38,180 bases of DNA from Chitinophagaceae bacterium (GTDB lineage: Bacteria > Bacteroidota > Bacteroidia > Chitinophagales > Chitinophagaceae). The stretch lies in NCBI GenBank assembly GCA_947447825.1, contig CANFLL010000037.1, forward strand, positions 1 through 38,180, written 5' to 3'. The stretch's first letter is position 1. Each line of letters opens with the position of its first letter. This document shows, piece by piece, positions 1 to 9,388 of this stretch. Made by a program: the position numbers and the translations under genes. Below the pieces are notes generated by a model that was not told where the DNA came from, searched no databases, and saw only the letters and a list, made by a program, of their open reading frames with translations.

Positions 1-3000
1 AACTCGTTGAATCAACACTAACTACAACAACTCCATTTTTATACCATGCATATTTTCCATATCCTCCATTTACAGACGTTGCCTTAAACGTAACACTACT
101 ACCAATACAGTTTGAAGGTGTACTTGTAGCTACACTTACACTTGGAGTTACAAAAGTGCTACAAATAAAGCCAGTATAAGTAAACCCTGGTTTTGAGGCT
201 GTACCGCTTAACGTTGTTACACTTACACTTCCACTTAAACCCCCATTAACTATAGCGGTAAGGGTGCTATCATTTACAATTGAAAAAGAAATTGCGGGGT
301 AAGTCCCAAACTTAACTGAAGTTGTCGTTAAAAAACCTTTTCCTTTTATGGTAACCTTTGCAGCATTTGTGGCTGTGGTTGGGGTAAAAGTGGTAATTAT
401 TGGCAATGAATCTACCACTAAATTGTAATCTTCTATTTCTCCTGTAGCATAAACTGTGCAAGGTTGTAACCCTAAAGATGGATCATCTGGAAAAGTGATA
501 CACCTTATTCTCATTCTTTTTATGCCGGGAGTTGTTCCAGCAGGAACTTTAAATGATCCATTTACTGTTTCACCTGGTAAAATTGCTGATGGTGAAACAT
601 AAACAGCTTCACCTGAGTCTGTAAATGAATTATTTTCATTGAAGTCAACCCAGATTGTATAATACTCATAAGATGTAGGGTTATTGGTAAACGAAAAATT
701 CACAATGCTATCAGGTTTGGAAGTATGTTTTTGAGTGTCATAATAAGTATAATTTAGTTCTGAACAACTAGTTTCATTATTAATATTAGTAGTGCCGCCA
801 GAAGTTTTGAATGCTTGAATAAAATCTCCAGTTACACATGAGCTAAATCTGTAAAGATTATCTGTGCAATAATTTGATTCTTTGAAAGTAAACCCATCTA
901 AATTTCCTGTTCCACCAGAATAGGTAGTAACACTAACACTTCCACTTGTTCCAGTACCTAAAATTGCTGAAATTGTGTAATCATCTATAACATTGTATGA
1001 AGCAGCAGACGTACTTCCAAAACTAACATCCGTTGCACCGGAAAAATTAGATCCTTTTATAGTAATTGAATCTCCAGCTTTAGCAGTAGTAGGCGAAAAT
1101 GAAGTTATTTTGGGGGCAGGGTAAGGAATTGCAGAAATATTAATAACATTACTTGTCACAAAAGAGGTTGTTGCACATGTAGCATCACAATAAAAATCAC
1201 ATGTTATTTGATCTCCATTATTAAGATTGTTAGCAGTATATGAACTTCCAATAGCATTATTATTTTCATCATAAATATTACCTTCAACATAACCTTGATA
1301 CCCCCATTGATCACCATTTACATCTACTCCATTCTTTTTCCAGCTATAATGCTGTATTGATCCTCCATTTTTCCCTATGGCTGTAAATGTTACAGAACTA
1401 GATGAGTTAGATGAATAATACACAGTAGTAGTACTTGCCGTAATGTTTACACTTGGAGTAACTATTGGATTGGTGGTAATAAAAGTAGAGTTATTTGCTG
1501 TTTTAGTTGTAAGGCAGTTTGCATTACTAGTAAGATAGCAATAAAAACTATCAGATCCTGCAACTGCTGGGGTATATGAATAGACTCCTAAAGTATCTTT
1601 GACAGATACAGTAACCCCATTTTTTACCCATTTATAAATAGGATTCGTACCTCCATTTGTCGGAACCGCATATAAGGTTACGGTACTGCCTGTGCAAATA
1701 TTATTGTTATCTACAGTTACGTTAACACTAGGCGTAAAATGATCATTACAAACATAACCAGTGTATGTGAAACCACTCTTTGTAGCTGTGCCACCTAATG
1801 TAGACACGCTTATACTTCCACTGATTCCTCCATAAACTTTAGCAGTAAGTGTACTATCATTTACTATTGTAAATGAACCAGCAGAAAAAGAACCAAACTT
1901 CACTCCTGTAACATTTATAAATCCTGAACCTTTTATAGTTACTATTGCTGAATCGGAAACTGATGTAGGAGTAAACGATTTAATAGTTGGTACCACGGAT
2001 TTAAGACTATTATTTATTTCTAAGTTATAATCTTCTACTTCTCCCCAATTATAAAAGTCGCAAGGTTGTAAGCCAGCAGTAGTATCTATAAGGTCATTGG
2101 TACACCTAATTCTCATTCTTTTTATTCCATTAGTTGTTCCTACTGGTATTGTAAAGCTGCCGCTAACGATGGCCCCAGCAGCAATTGGAGTTGCAGAAGT
2201 ATAAACAATTTCACCAGCGTCTGCGAATGAATTACTATTATTGAAATCAACCCACATTCTGTAATAGGCACTTTGATTTGGATTATTTGTGAAAGAAAAA
2301 CTGACTACATTACCCGCTTTGCTTGTATGTTTTAAGGTAGTATAATAGGTATAATTTGGTGTTGTACAGCCACTTACATTGCTAATATTATTCGTTCCTC
2401 CAGATGTACTAAAAGCATCAATGTAAACCCCTGAACATGATTCTGATACATAAAGATTACTAGAACAATAATTAGTGTCTATATAAATAAACCCAGTTTT
2501 ATAGATTGTTCCTCCAATAGACGTAACACTTATATTCCCACTTGTACCACCACCTACGATAGCGGTGATAATGCTGTCATTAACTATTGAGTAGGTGGTT
2601 GCAGGTAAAGTTCCAAATTTCACTGCCGTAGTATATAATAATCCTGAACCTTTAATGGTAACTGTTGAACCAGTCTTTGCAGAAGTAGGCGAAAATGAGG
2701 AAATAGTTGGCAAGGCATTTACAAGGCTATTACTAATAACCAGATTGTAATCTTCCACCTCACCGTAATCATAAGTAGCACAAGGTTGTACCCCCAATGA
2801 ATCTAAATTTTTAGAACACCTAATTCTCATGATTTTATTTCCAGCAAGTGTCCCTGCGGGAATTGTAAAACTACCGCTACCAATTGCACCCGCTGAAATT
2901 GCGGAAGGAGAAGTGTAAACAACTTCACCTGAATCTGTAAATGAACCATTACGATTAAAGTCAACCCAAATTCTATAATATTCAGCATTATTAGGATTGT

Positions 3001-3583
3001 TTGAAAAAAAGAAATTTACCACGCCTCCTGGTTTTACAGTATGGTTTTGAGTACTAAAATAGGCATAATTACTTGTACCACTACAACCACTAACATTACT
3101 AATGTTTGTTAAACCTCCAGAGGTATAAAATGCTTGAATGTAATCGCCAGAAACACAAGCATCATTTGCATAAAGACTTGAACTACAATAAGGGGATTTG
3201 ATAGGATCAAAATATACAAATCCAGATTTAATTGCGGTACCCTGAGAATAAGTAGAAACAGTTACATTCCCAGATGAGCCACTATCAACAATCGCTTCGA
3301 TGGTATTCTCATCTACTATATTAAAAGATTTTGCAGGTACAGACCCAAAAGAAACGCTTGTGGTATAAGTAAATGTACTTCCCTTAATTGTTATTTTAGT
3401 GCCATTTGTTGCAGTTGATGGAGAAAAAGAAGTAATCTGTACAGAAATAGACGAAGGTTCTTTATAATGAACTAGCGATTTTGTAGTTAAATTTGAATTT
3501 GCTTGCAAATTATTTTGGTAAAAGCAAATTACTAATGCAAAAAAGGATGTTAATTTCATACATTGGAGTAATAAATGTTTCAT
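1..3583 (-). CDS. Large secreted IPT/TIG and GEVED repeat protein, 3' end outside window
   Basis: The frame is open from the ATG at 3583 to the left edge, giving at least 1194 residues; I translated it by hand and spot-checked the frame at three GEVED motifs. The N terminus (MKHLLLQC, then a hydrophobic stretch) looks like a signal peptide. Five IPT/TIG domains (ITSFSP...VTIKGSGF...VKFG...SGSVSVTT pattern) start near residues 50, 293, 534, 825 and 1063. Three GEVED domains, each with a GEVEDYNL or GEIEDYNL motif, have that motif near residues 277, 517 and 1051. Two Ig/PKD-like segments lie at about 615-825 and another starts near 1138. Proteins of this build in Bacteroidota are usually exported by T9SS and displayed on the surface; the sorting domain would lie beyond the edge. 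The function is unknown, probably adhesion or matrix binding (inference). Its IPT repeats closely resemble those of the protein at 27366-31079. Confidence 0.85.
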   Translation of the reverse strand, partial: MKHLLLQCMKLTSFFALVICFYQNNLQANSNLTTKSLVHYKEPSSISVQITSFSPSTATNGTKITIKGSTFTYTTSVSFGSVPAKSFNIVDENTIEAIVDSGSSGNVTVSTYSQGTAIKSGFVYFDPIKSPYCSSSLYANDACVSGDYIQAFYTSGGLTNISNVSGCSGTSNYAYFSTQNHTVKPGGVVNFFFSNNPNNAEYYRIWVDFNRNGSFTDSGEVVYTSPSAISAGAIGSGSFTIPAGTLAGNKIMRIRCSKNLDSLGVQPCATYDYGEVEDYNLVISNSLVNALPTISSFSPTSAKTGSTVTIKGSGLLYTTAVKFGTLPATTYSIVNDSIITAIVGGGTSGNISVTSIGGTIYKTGFIYIDTNYCSSNLYVSESCSGVYIDAFSTSGGTNNISNVSGCTTPNYTYYTTLKHTSKAGNVVSFSFTNNPNQSAYYRMWVDFNNSNSFADAGEIVYTSATPIAAGAIVSGSFTIPVGTTNGIKRMRIRCTNDLIDTTAGLQPCDFYNWGEVEDYNLEINNSLKSVVPTIKSFTPTSVSDSAIVTIKGSGFINVTGVKFGSFSAGSFTIVNDSTLTAKVYGGISGSISVSTLGGTATKSGFTYTGYVCNDHFTPSVNVTVDNNNICTGSTVTLYAVPTNGGTNPIYKWVKNGVTVSVKDTLGVYSYTPAVAGSDSFYCYLTSNANCLTTKTANNSTFITTNPIVTPSVNITASTTTVYYSSNSSSSVTFTAIGKNGGSIQHYSWKKNGVDVNGDQWGYQGYVEGNIYDENNNAIGSSYTANNLNNGDQITCDFYCDATCATTSFVTSNVINISAIPYPAPKITSFSPTTAKAGDSITIKGSNFSGATDVSFGSTSAASYNVIDDYTISAILGTGTSGSVSVTTYSGGTGNLDGFTFKESNYCTDNLYRFSSCVTGDFIQAFKTSGGTTNINNETSCSELNYTYYDTQKHTSKPDSIVNFSFTNNPTSYEYYTIWVDFNENNSFTDSGEAVYVSPSAILPGETVNGSFKVPAGTTPGIKRMRIRCITFPDDPSLGLQPCTVYATGEIEDYNLVVDSLPIITTFTPTTATNAAKVTIKGKGFLTTTSVKFGTYPAISFSIVNDSTLTAIVNGGLSGSVSVTTLSGTASKPGFTYTGFICSTFVTPSVSVATSTPSNCIGSSVTFKATSVNGGYGKYAWYKNGVVVVSVDSTS

Positions 3584-4274
3584 AAATCTCAATTCAGTAT
3601 TTTGCCTACTCTATTCCGTTTTGGGCATCCCGAAGCTGTTTTACAAAAGTGGCAGCCACACTTTCTATTTTATCTTTATACGAATACTCATTATAACATT
3701 ATTATTCTAAGAAGTAACTAAAATGTAATTTTGAGTAACATTTTTTATGAACTTTAAAATTTCAGGTATTTATTAGTAAATCTGTGAACCCAAAACACTA
3801 AGAATAATTCAAAATTTAATTATTCCTGTAACCAAACACATATTTTGAATAATTTAAATAAATAGAGTATTAATAAGAAACATTTAAAGAGATTGATTTA
3901 TTTATTGTAGATAAATACTAAATGGTCATTAATTTAAAATAAAAATTGTAGTTGTTAGCTAAAATCGTCTGCAAAATAGGAAAAATGTCCAAATAAAGAA
4001 AATTATTTATTCAGTTGATTTAATTTGAACAAAGTTGATTTAAAAACATTTGCAAAAAGCATATTGAATAAAAAGTTCTTTCAACATTACAATTCAGTTA
4101 CAAACTCAAAATGAATCTTACAAGTAGAGGGTGCATAAAAGTAGAAGGACTCATTTAAATATATCATTTTTCGCTTAGATATGTACAAACCTATGATACA
4201 CTTGCTAAAAACGAATAGCGAACCCGTTAATTTAAGCTCTTTTTAGCTAGAATTTGGTTTAAAACCACTAATAA
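3584..4274. other. Intergenic region, 691 bp, no gene seen
   Basis: This very AT-rich stretch lies between the start of the IPT/GEVED gene and the stop of mntH. I see no convincing ORF or RNA gene. A short imperfect inverted repeat (AAAGTGGC against GCCACACTTT, about 3646-3665) lies some 70 bp upstream of the minus-strand start. No clear TAnnTTTG promoter element was found for that gene. A small palindrome (TGGTTT-A-AAACCA, about 4255-4267) lies just past the mntH stop but has no T tract, so it is not called a terminator. Confidence 0.5.
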
Positions 4275-6173
4275 CTATTCAGTCGTTGCATAAACGTTAA
4301 TAATCAATATAGCAATATCCAAATCGTGCCGAACTGCATCTATTGTTTCTCCAAAAAGATAATCTTTTAATCCTCTATGCCTGTGTGCCCCAACAATCAG
4401 CATATCAGCATCGGCTTCTTTTACTAGCCTCACTATTTCTTTTACCCTGTTTCTGTAACCTAGTTTGATAGAAACTTTATAGCCTAATGCAGTCAATTGT
4501 TCGGCATATTCTTCGAGTCTCTTTCTGTCTTTTTGCGTTTCAGCATCGTCACTAGAGGCGCCTAAATAATTGGCTGATACACTCTCAATGATATGTAATA
4601 ATGTGTATTGGGCATCCATTTTTCCTTGACCAATTGCTTCCGCAATCAATTTTCCGTCATTATTACTGAAATCAAGGGCAATAGCAATGTTTTTAATTGG
4701 GCGTATTTTAAGGTTTACAAGCGGCAATGCTTCAGGATGCATATCGGCACTATGTCTAAGCCTTCTTCTCTGTGCTAATGGGATAATCGTCATCGCAATA
4801 AACAGCCAAGCTATGATTAATGCAACTAAGCTAATTGTTATTTTGAGTAATAGATTGCCATCTGTTTCGTAAACTTCCATCATTTTACCTACAACCAACT
4901 GCACATTCAGGTAAACCAGAATGATGGCAATGACCCATGCGGCTATTTTAGTTTTTAAATCGATAGCAAATTCTCCCATAGTAACCTTATCACTCACAAA
5001 ATGAATTAGAGGAATAATGGCGAACCCAAGTTGAAGACTTAATACAACCTGACTAAATATCAGTAAGTCATCCACTTTTGCGTCTCCATAAAAATAGATA
5101 ACCACCACTGCCGGAACAATGGCTATTAATCTGGTAATTAGTCTTCTCAATAAAGGGTCTAAACGCAAACTAAGGTAACCTTCCATCACTATTTGACCTG
5201 CTAGCGTGCCAGTAATGGTGGAGCTCTGACCTGAAGCTATTAATGCAATGGCAAATATGGTTGGGGCCATCTTATTGCCCAACAGCGGACTAAGTAATCT
5301 GTAAGCATCTTCTATTTTAGCAACACCTGTGTGTCCTGTTGTGTAGAAAACACTTGCAGCAAGTATCAATATAGCTGCATTTACAAAGAATGCACCATTT
5401 AGCGCAATGAAACTATCAATGAAATTATATTTCAATGCACGCCTGATACCTTCCCATCCAGAACTTATTTTTCGGGTTTGTACCAATGCCGAGTGTAAGT
5501 ACAAATTGTGTGGCATTACCGTAGCACCAATAATACCCACGGCTATATACAGGGAATCTTTATTTAATTTGGTGGGGATGAATCCCTTTACTACATCATT
5601 GAAATTCGGTTTTGCAAATATTAACTCTACCAAGAAAGATAAAGCAATTATGGATACCAGTCCCAAAATGAAAGCCTCCAATTTCCTGATTCCTAGTTTT
5701 TGAAGCCACATTAACAGAAATGTATCTAGAACAGTTATGGAAACACCCCATATTAATGGAAGCCCTGTAAGTAGGTTAATGCCAATTGCCATACCCAATA
5801 TTTCCGCAAGGTCGCAAGCTGCAATGGCTAGTTCGGCAAGTATATACAAACAGAAGTTGATGACGGGCGGATATACTTCTCTATTTGCTTGTGCCAAATC
5901 TTTTCGGCGTACTATCCCCAACCTTGCACTCAGGCTTTGTAGTAACAACGCCATTAAGTTGCTCATTAGCAATACCCAAATAAGGCGATACCCAAACTGT
6001 GCGCCGCCTTGTAAGTCGGTAGCCCAATTGCCAGGATCCATGTAACCCACACTTACCAAGTAGGCAGGGCCAAAGTAGGCGAGTATTCTTCTGAAACCTT
6101 TATGAGAATTTATATCTACCGATGAATTTACTTCTCCGAGTGAGGTATCGTGGTGTAAGTTCGATTTATCCAT
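4275..6173 (-). CDS. mntH: Nramp-family Mn2+/Fe2+ transporter fused to a C-terminal UspA domain (MntH-like)
   Basis: This is a proton-coupled divalent metal importer of the inner membrane. The 632 residues hold an Nramp core of about 11 membrane segments (roughly residues 30-470). It has the first-helix DPGN motif at D46-N49 and the MPHNLYLHS motif of helix 6 near residue 224; both belong to the Nramp metal site. From about residue 490 the protein continues as a soluble universal-stress (UspA) domain (IKNIAIALDF ... ADMLIVGAHRHRGL). The last glycine motif only partly fits the ATP-binding UspA pattern. Plain MntH proteins are about 400-450 residues, so the fusion explains the length. The ATG is 3 bp after the stop of the upstream DtxR-family regulator, which points to one transcript controlled by that regulator. 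Manganese rather than iron is inferred from the regulator. Confidence 0.93.
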   Translation of the reverse strand: MDKSNLHHDTSLGEVNSSVDINSHKGFRRILAYFGPAYLVSVGYMDPGNWATDLQGGAQFGYRLIWVLLMSNLMALLLQSLSARLGIVRRKDLAQANREVYPPVINFCLYILAELAIAACDLAEILGMAIGINLLTGLPLIWGVSITVLDTFLLMWLQKLGIRKLEAFILGLVSIIALSFLVELIFAKPNFNDVVKGFIPTKLNKDSLYIAVGIIGATVMPHNLYLHSALVQTRKISSGWEGIRRALKYNFIDSFIALNGAFFVNAAILILAASVFYTTGHTGVAKIEDAYRLLSPLLGNKMAPTIFAIALIASGQSSTITGTLAGQIVMEGYLSLRLDPLLRRLITRLIAIVPAVVVIYFYGDAKVDDLLIFSQVVLSLQLGFAIIPLIHFVSDKVTMGEFAIDLKTKIAAWVIAIILVYLNVQLVVGKMMEVYETDGNLLLKITISLVALIIAWLFIAMTIIPLAQRRRLRHSADMHPEALPLVNLKIRPIKNIAIALDFSNNDGKLIAEAIGQGKMDAQYTLLHIIESVSANYLGASSDDAETQKDRKRLEEYAEQLTALGYKVSIKLGYRNRVKEIVRLVKEADADMLIVGAHRHRGLKDYLFGETIDAVRHDLDIAILIINVYATTE

Positions 6174-6176
6174 GGG

Positions 6177-6848
6177 TTAATATTCTTTTGCTAATGTTAC
6201 AAATAAAGCCAATGCTAGTTCGCGGCTGATGGTGAAAGGGATAGAGGCGTTTGTTTCTATCTCGAGAGAATTATCAAACGAGAATTTTCTTTTTACACTG
6301 ATAGATGTCCCAATAGCTATGTTTTTATGGGTAAGCAACTCTAACAGTTCTGATGATTGGCTCCCCACTGCACTAACCTTGGCGGAACTTCCGATGGGTA
6401 AATCTACAAGGTTTATTTGTGGTTGCACTTCTATTTTCCCATTACTATCCGGTATAGGATCTCCATGAGGGTCAAACTTGGGATGCCCTAAAAAGCTATC
6501 CAATCTTTCTACCAATATGCCACTGCTAATGTGTTCCAGTTCTTCGGCAATGGTATGTACTTCATCCCAACGGAAGTTTAATTTCTCTACCAAAAAGAAT
6601 TCCCACAAGCGATGCTTGCGAACAATGCCCAAGGCAATCTTTTGTCCTTCCTCACTTAAAGAGAATCCTTTATATTTTTCGTAGTTAAGTATTTGTTTAG
6701 CGTTCAGCTTTTTTAGCATGTCGGTAACAGAGGCTGCTTTGGTGTTTAGTTTGGCGGCAACTTCATTGGTGCCAACATTTGCATCGGACTGTTGCAAATG
6801 GTAAATGGTCTTTATATAGTTCTCTTCGGTAGTAGATAAGTTATCCAT
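6177..6848 (-). CDS. mntR: DtxR/MntR-family metal-dependent repressor with C-terminal FeoA-like domain
   Basis: This is a metal-responsive transcription repressor of 223 residues. It has an N-terminal winged helix (TNEVAAKLNTKAASVTDMLK recognition region, about 26-45), a dimerisation and metal-binding domain (about 70-140), and a C-terminal SH3/FeoA-like domain (about 150-223). Counting residues, the DtxR ligand positions are occupied by H79, E83, H98, E102, E105 and H106. E102 replaces the cysteine of iron-sensing DtxR, as in Mn sensors. Position 10, Met in DtxR and equivalent to Asp8 of Bacillus MntR, is Asn here. The gene is first in a two-gene operon with the Nramp transporter, and the 32-bp palindrome over its promoter suggests autoregulation. 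Manganese is the favoured effector; iron is possible. Confidence 0.9.
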   Translation of the reverse strand: MDNLSTTEENYIKTIYHLQQSDANVGTNEVAAKLNTKAASVTDMLKKLNAKQILNYEKYKGFSLSEEGQKIALGIVRKHRLWEFFLVEKLNFRWDEVHTIAEELEHISSGILVERLDSFLGHPKFDPHGDPIPDSNGKIEVQPQINLVDLPIGSSAKVSAVGSQSSELLELLTHKNIAIGTSISVKRKFSFDNSLEIETNASIPFTISRELALALFVTLAKEY

Positions 6849-6853
6849 GCTGA

Positions 6854-6885
6854 AATAATATTTTAGGCAAATCTAAATTATTATT
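6854..6885. promoter_or_regulatory. Palindromic operator, probable MntR/DtxR box
   Basis: Two 13-bp arms (AATAATATTTTAG at 6854-6866 and CTAAATTATTATT at 6873-6885) match as an inverted repeat at 12 of 13 positions around a 6-bp spacer. The core TTTAG-N6-CTAAA resembles the dyads bound by DtxR-family repressors. It starts 6 bp upstream of the mntR ATG and covers the -7 element, where a bound repressor would block initiation. Confidence 0.7.
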
Positions 6886-6898
6886 TCTAAGAAACAAA
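6868..6898 (-). promoter_or_regulatory. Bacteroidota-type promoter of mntR-mntH
   Basis: Read on the minus strand, TTTG (6898-6895) is followed by exactly 19 bp and TAGATTTG (6875-6868). This is a full match to the TTTG-N19-TAnnTTTG pattern of the Bacteroides primary sigma factor. Initiation would fall about 10-15 nt before the mntR ATG. The -7 element is inside the palindromic operator. Confidence 0.7.
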
Positions 6899-6948
6899 AA
6901 GTTATACGTTTTAAGTTTTACGTAATACGTACAACCTAAAACGTATAA
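6896..6948 (-). terminator. Rho-independent-like terminator downstream of the DUF1398 gene
   Basis: A perfect 12-bp inverted repeat (TTATACGTTTTA at 6902-6913, TAAAACGTATAA at 6937-6948) is followed on the minus strand by a TTTTTG tract. It would end transcripts from the ABC-F/DUF1398 side. The T tract overlaps the -33 TTTG of the mntR promoter. Confidence 0.55.
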
Positions 6949-6969
6949 ACTATATAAATGTATTATCTC

Positions 6970-7362
6970 CTACGGCACTGGAATTATCTCAGCCAATAGT
7001 TCATTGCCTGCTTTATCAAAATAGGTGCAGGTCATCTTTTCCATATTTACTTCCCACTTTTCTATGCCCGATTTGGCGCAGTCGCTACAAAAGGTGGGGT
7101 AATTTGTTTTGCCTTGTTGATGGGCTTTTAGGTCAGCTTCAAACTGAACTTTATCACTTGTATCAACTACATATAGACTTTCATATTTACTACCCGAAGA
7201 CACTTTGAAATCATTCTCTCCATAGTAATCAACATTCCCATCTGCTACAAAAGCCTTATAACGTAATACGCCTAGTTCTTTAATTTCTTGTATGTAACTA
7301 GGGAAATCGGCACCACTCTTCACCTTTGAATGTGCCGCCTTAATCTGTTCAATTGTAAACAT
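6970..7362 (-). CDS. DUF1398 family protein
   Basis: This is a small soluble protein of 130 residues if started at MFTIEQIKAAHSKVKSGADF (ATG at 7362); an in-frame ATG ten codons upstream (7392) is less likely, because the family normally begins at this point. The pattern GVLRYKAFVADG...YYGENDF and the C-terminal CSDCAKSGIEKWEVNMEKMTC region match DUF1398 (YbcV-like). The biochemical role of the family is not known. C-x2-C in the last third could bind a metal, but nothing more in the sequence supports it. The gene lies 54 bp downstream of the ABC-F gene on the same strand and could be co-transcribed with it. A strong hairpin follows. Confidence 0.85.
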   Translation of the reverse strand: MFTIEQIKAAHSKVKSGADFPSYIQEIKELGVLRYKAFVADGNVDYYGENDFKVSSGSKYESLYVVDTSDKVQFEADLKAHQQGKTNYPTFCSDCAKSGIEKWEVNMEKMTCTYFDKAGNELLAEIIPVP

Positions 7363-7416
7363 AAAGGTGTTTTTTATATGTCTAACCACCAATAACTAAT
7401 CACTAACAACTAAACT

Positions 7417-9366
7417 CTATCCCTCCATCTCCACTATCTGTTCAAACAATTCTTCGTAGTGAGCCTCTGCCAATTTAATTTTAGCATTTATTTCCTTGTA
7501 GTGCCTTTCCGTCTCTGCAAACTTCACAGCATCCTTGTAACTATCCGGAGCAGCCAATGCCAATTCAATAGTAACTTTCTCTGCCTTTAGTTTCTCCAAT
7601 TCATCTTCGGCCTTCTTAAACCTGTTTTGCAGTTTCTTCAGTTCAGTATTATCAACTCTTGGCTTGGCAGAAGCCTCTTGTTGTTTACTCTTTTGTGGTT
7701 CGGCTGCTTTTGCGGCAGGTTTTTCTTCAATGGCGGCTTTACGGCTTTGTTCCTTTGCATGTTTTGCCATACGCTCCTTCCACTCTACATATTCTGTGTA
7801 AGTACCCTTAAATTCTTTTATCTCATGATCTACAATCTCCCAAATCTTATTGGCAGTCTTAGATACAAAGAACCTATCGTGACTCACCAATATCAAACTG
7901 CCTTCGTACTTATCTAGTGCTTCCGCCAATAGCTCCACGCTGTGCATATCCAAGTGGTTGGTAGGTTCATCCAGCATCAAAAAGTTACTCTTACTCACAA
8001 TTACTTTTGCCAATGCCACCCTCGCTTTCTCGCCCCCACTCAATACCTTTATCTTCTTATCGGTATCATCTCCGCCAAAAAGAAAACAGCCCAATAAACC
8101 CCTCAATTCAGGATCTGTTTTACCACTACGGCTCTCTTGCATTTCCTCCAAAATGGTATTACTCATCGTTAATGCCTCCAATTGGTGCTGCGCATAAAAG
8201 CTACTCTCCACATTGTGTCCCCAAACCCTTTCTCCATCAAAATGTTCCTCCGTTCCAGCAATAATCCGTAAAAGGGTACTCTTTCCCTTACCATTTGCCC
8301 CAATCAATGCAATCTTATCACCACGGTTTATCTCTGCAAAACCTTTATCTACAATCAGATTGTTACCATATTGTTTATGAATATCTTTCAGTGTAACCAA
8401 AACCCTTCCTGGCTGATTATTAACCTGAAAATTAATCCTGATGTTTGGCCTTTCCATCTCCACATTCTCAATACGTTCTATTTTATCCAGCCTCTTCATG
8501 ATACTTTGCGCCATAGCAGCCTTACTAGCTTTTGCTTTAAAGCGTTCCACCACCTTTTCTTGTTGCTTTATGAAGTCTTGCTGATTCTCAAAAGCCCTTT
8601 GTTGCATTTCTATCCGCAATGCCTTCTCAGTTTCATAGTATTCATAATTTCCAGAATATATATGAAGCTCCTGCTGATAAATCTCTACTATCTTATTAAC
8701 CATACGGTTCAAGAAATACTTATCGTGGCTCACAATTACCACGCTTCCTTGATAGTGAAGGAGGTATTTTTCCAACCACTCAATAGAAGGTAAATCCAAG
8801 TGATTCGTAGGTTCATCCAGTAGCAATACATCGGGGGCTTGCAATATCATCTTGGTAAGCAACACCCGCATACGCCATCCACCACTAAATTCTTTGTAAG
8901 GTTTGCCCATCTGCTCGGTGGTAAAACCAAGCCCGTGCAACACTTCCTCCGTTTTATATTGAATGTTATAGCCATCCAATACATCCATTTCGTGCAGAAG
9001 GTCGGTATATTTTATAAGCAGTTCTTCGTTCTCATTCGTTTCCAGTTCTATGCCCAGTTCTTCTATTTCTTTCTCCAGTTCGCGTACCCTTTCAAAGGCA
9101 CCCATGGCCACTTCCAGTATACTTTCGTTGGTATCAAAGCTCAACAAATCTTGGTGTAAGTACCCAATGGTTGTCCCTCTTCCCTTCTCCACAGAACCCT
9201 TAGACGGCAAATACTGACCCACCAAAACCTTTAGCAACGTAGATTTTCCCGTACCATTATATCCTATCAATCCAATGCGTTCGCCCGGGTTAATGTGCCA
9301 TGTAGCATCTTCCACAATCACCCTTGCACCAAATTCGAACGTTAAGTTTTGAAACCCAATCAGCAT
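7417..9366 (-). CDS. ABC-F family ATPase (ribosome-associated)
   Basis: This cytoplasmic protein of 649 residues has two ABC domains and no membrane segment, the layout of ABC-F translation factors that act at the ribosomal E site. Domain 1 has Walker A GYNGTGKST (35-43), signature FSGGWRMR and Walker B VLLLDEPTNHLD. Domain 2 has Walker A GANGKGKST (near 355), signature LSGGEKARVAL and FLMLDEPTNHLD. Between them is the charged helical linker (RFKAKASKAAMAQS...) typical of the family. The last 100 residues form a Lys/Glu-rich coiled coil like that of Uup and YheS relatives. Which ABC-F subgroup it belongs to cannot be settled by eye, and there is no sign that it is an antibiotic-resistance type. 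A good promoter lies just upstream, and an AAGGA sequence precedes the ATG. Confidence 0.92.
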   Translation of the reverse strand: MLIGFQNLTFEFGARVIVEDATWHINPGERIGLIGYNGTGKSTLLKVLVGQYLPSKGSVEKGRGTTIGYLHQDLLSFDTNESILEVAMGAFERVRELEKEIEELGIELETNENEELLIKYTDLLHEMDVLDGYNIQYKTEEVLHGLGFTTEQMGKPYKEFSGGWRMRVLLTKMILQAPDVLLLDEPTNHLDLPSIEWLEKYLLHYQGSVVIVSHDKYFLNRMVNKIVEIYQQELHIYSGNYEYYETEKALRIEMQQRAFENQQDFIKQQEKVVERFKAKASKAAMAQSIMKRLDKIERIENVEMERPNIRINFQVNNQPGRVLVTLKDIHKQYGNNLIVDKGFAEINRGDKIALIGANGKGKSTLLRIIAGTEEHFDGERVWGHNVESSFYAQHQLEALTMSNTILEEMQESRSGKTDPELRGLLGCFLFGGDDTDKKIKVLSGGEKARVALAKVIVSKSNFLMLDEPTNHLDMHSVELLAEALDKYEGSLILVSHDRFFVSKTANKIWEIVDHEIKEFKGTYTEYVEWKERMAKHAKEQSRKAAIEEKPAAKAAEPQKSKQQEASAKPRVDNTELKKLQNRFKKAEDELEKLKAEKVTIELALAAPDSYKDAVKFAETERHYKEINAKIKLAEAHYEELFEQIVEMEG

Positions 9367-9388
9367 TTGTATCCTTTTTTATGAGCCG

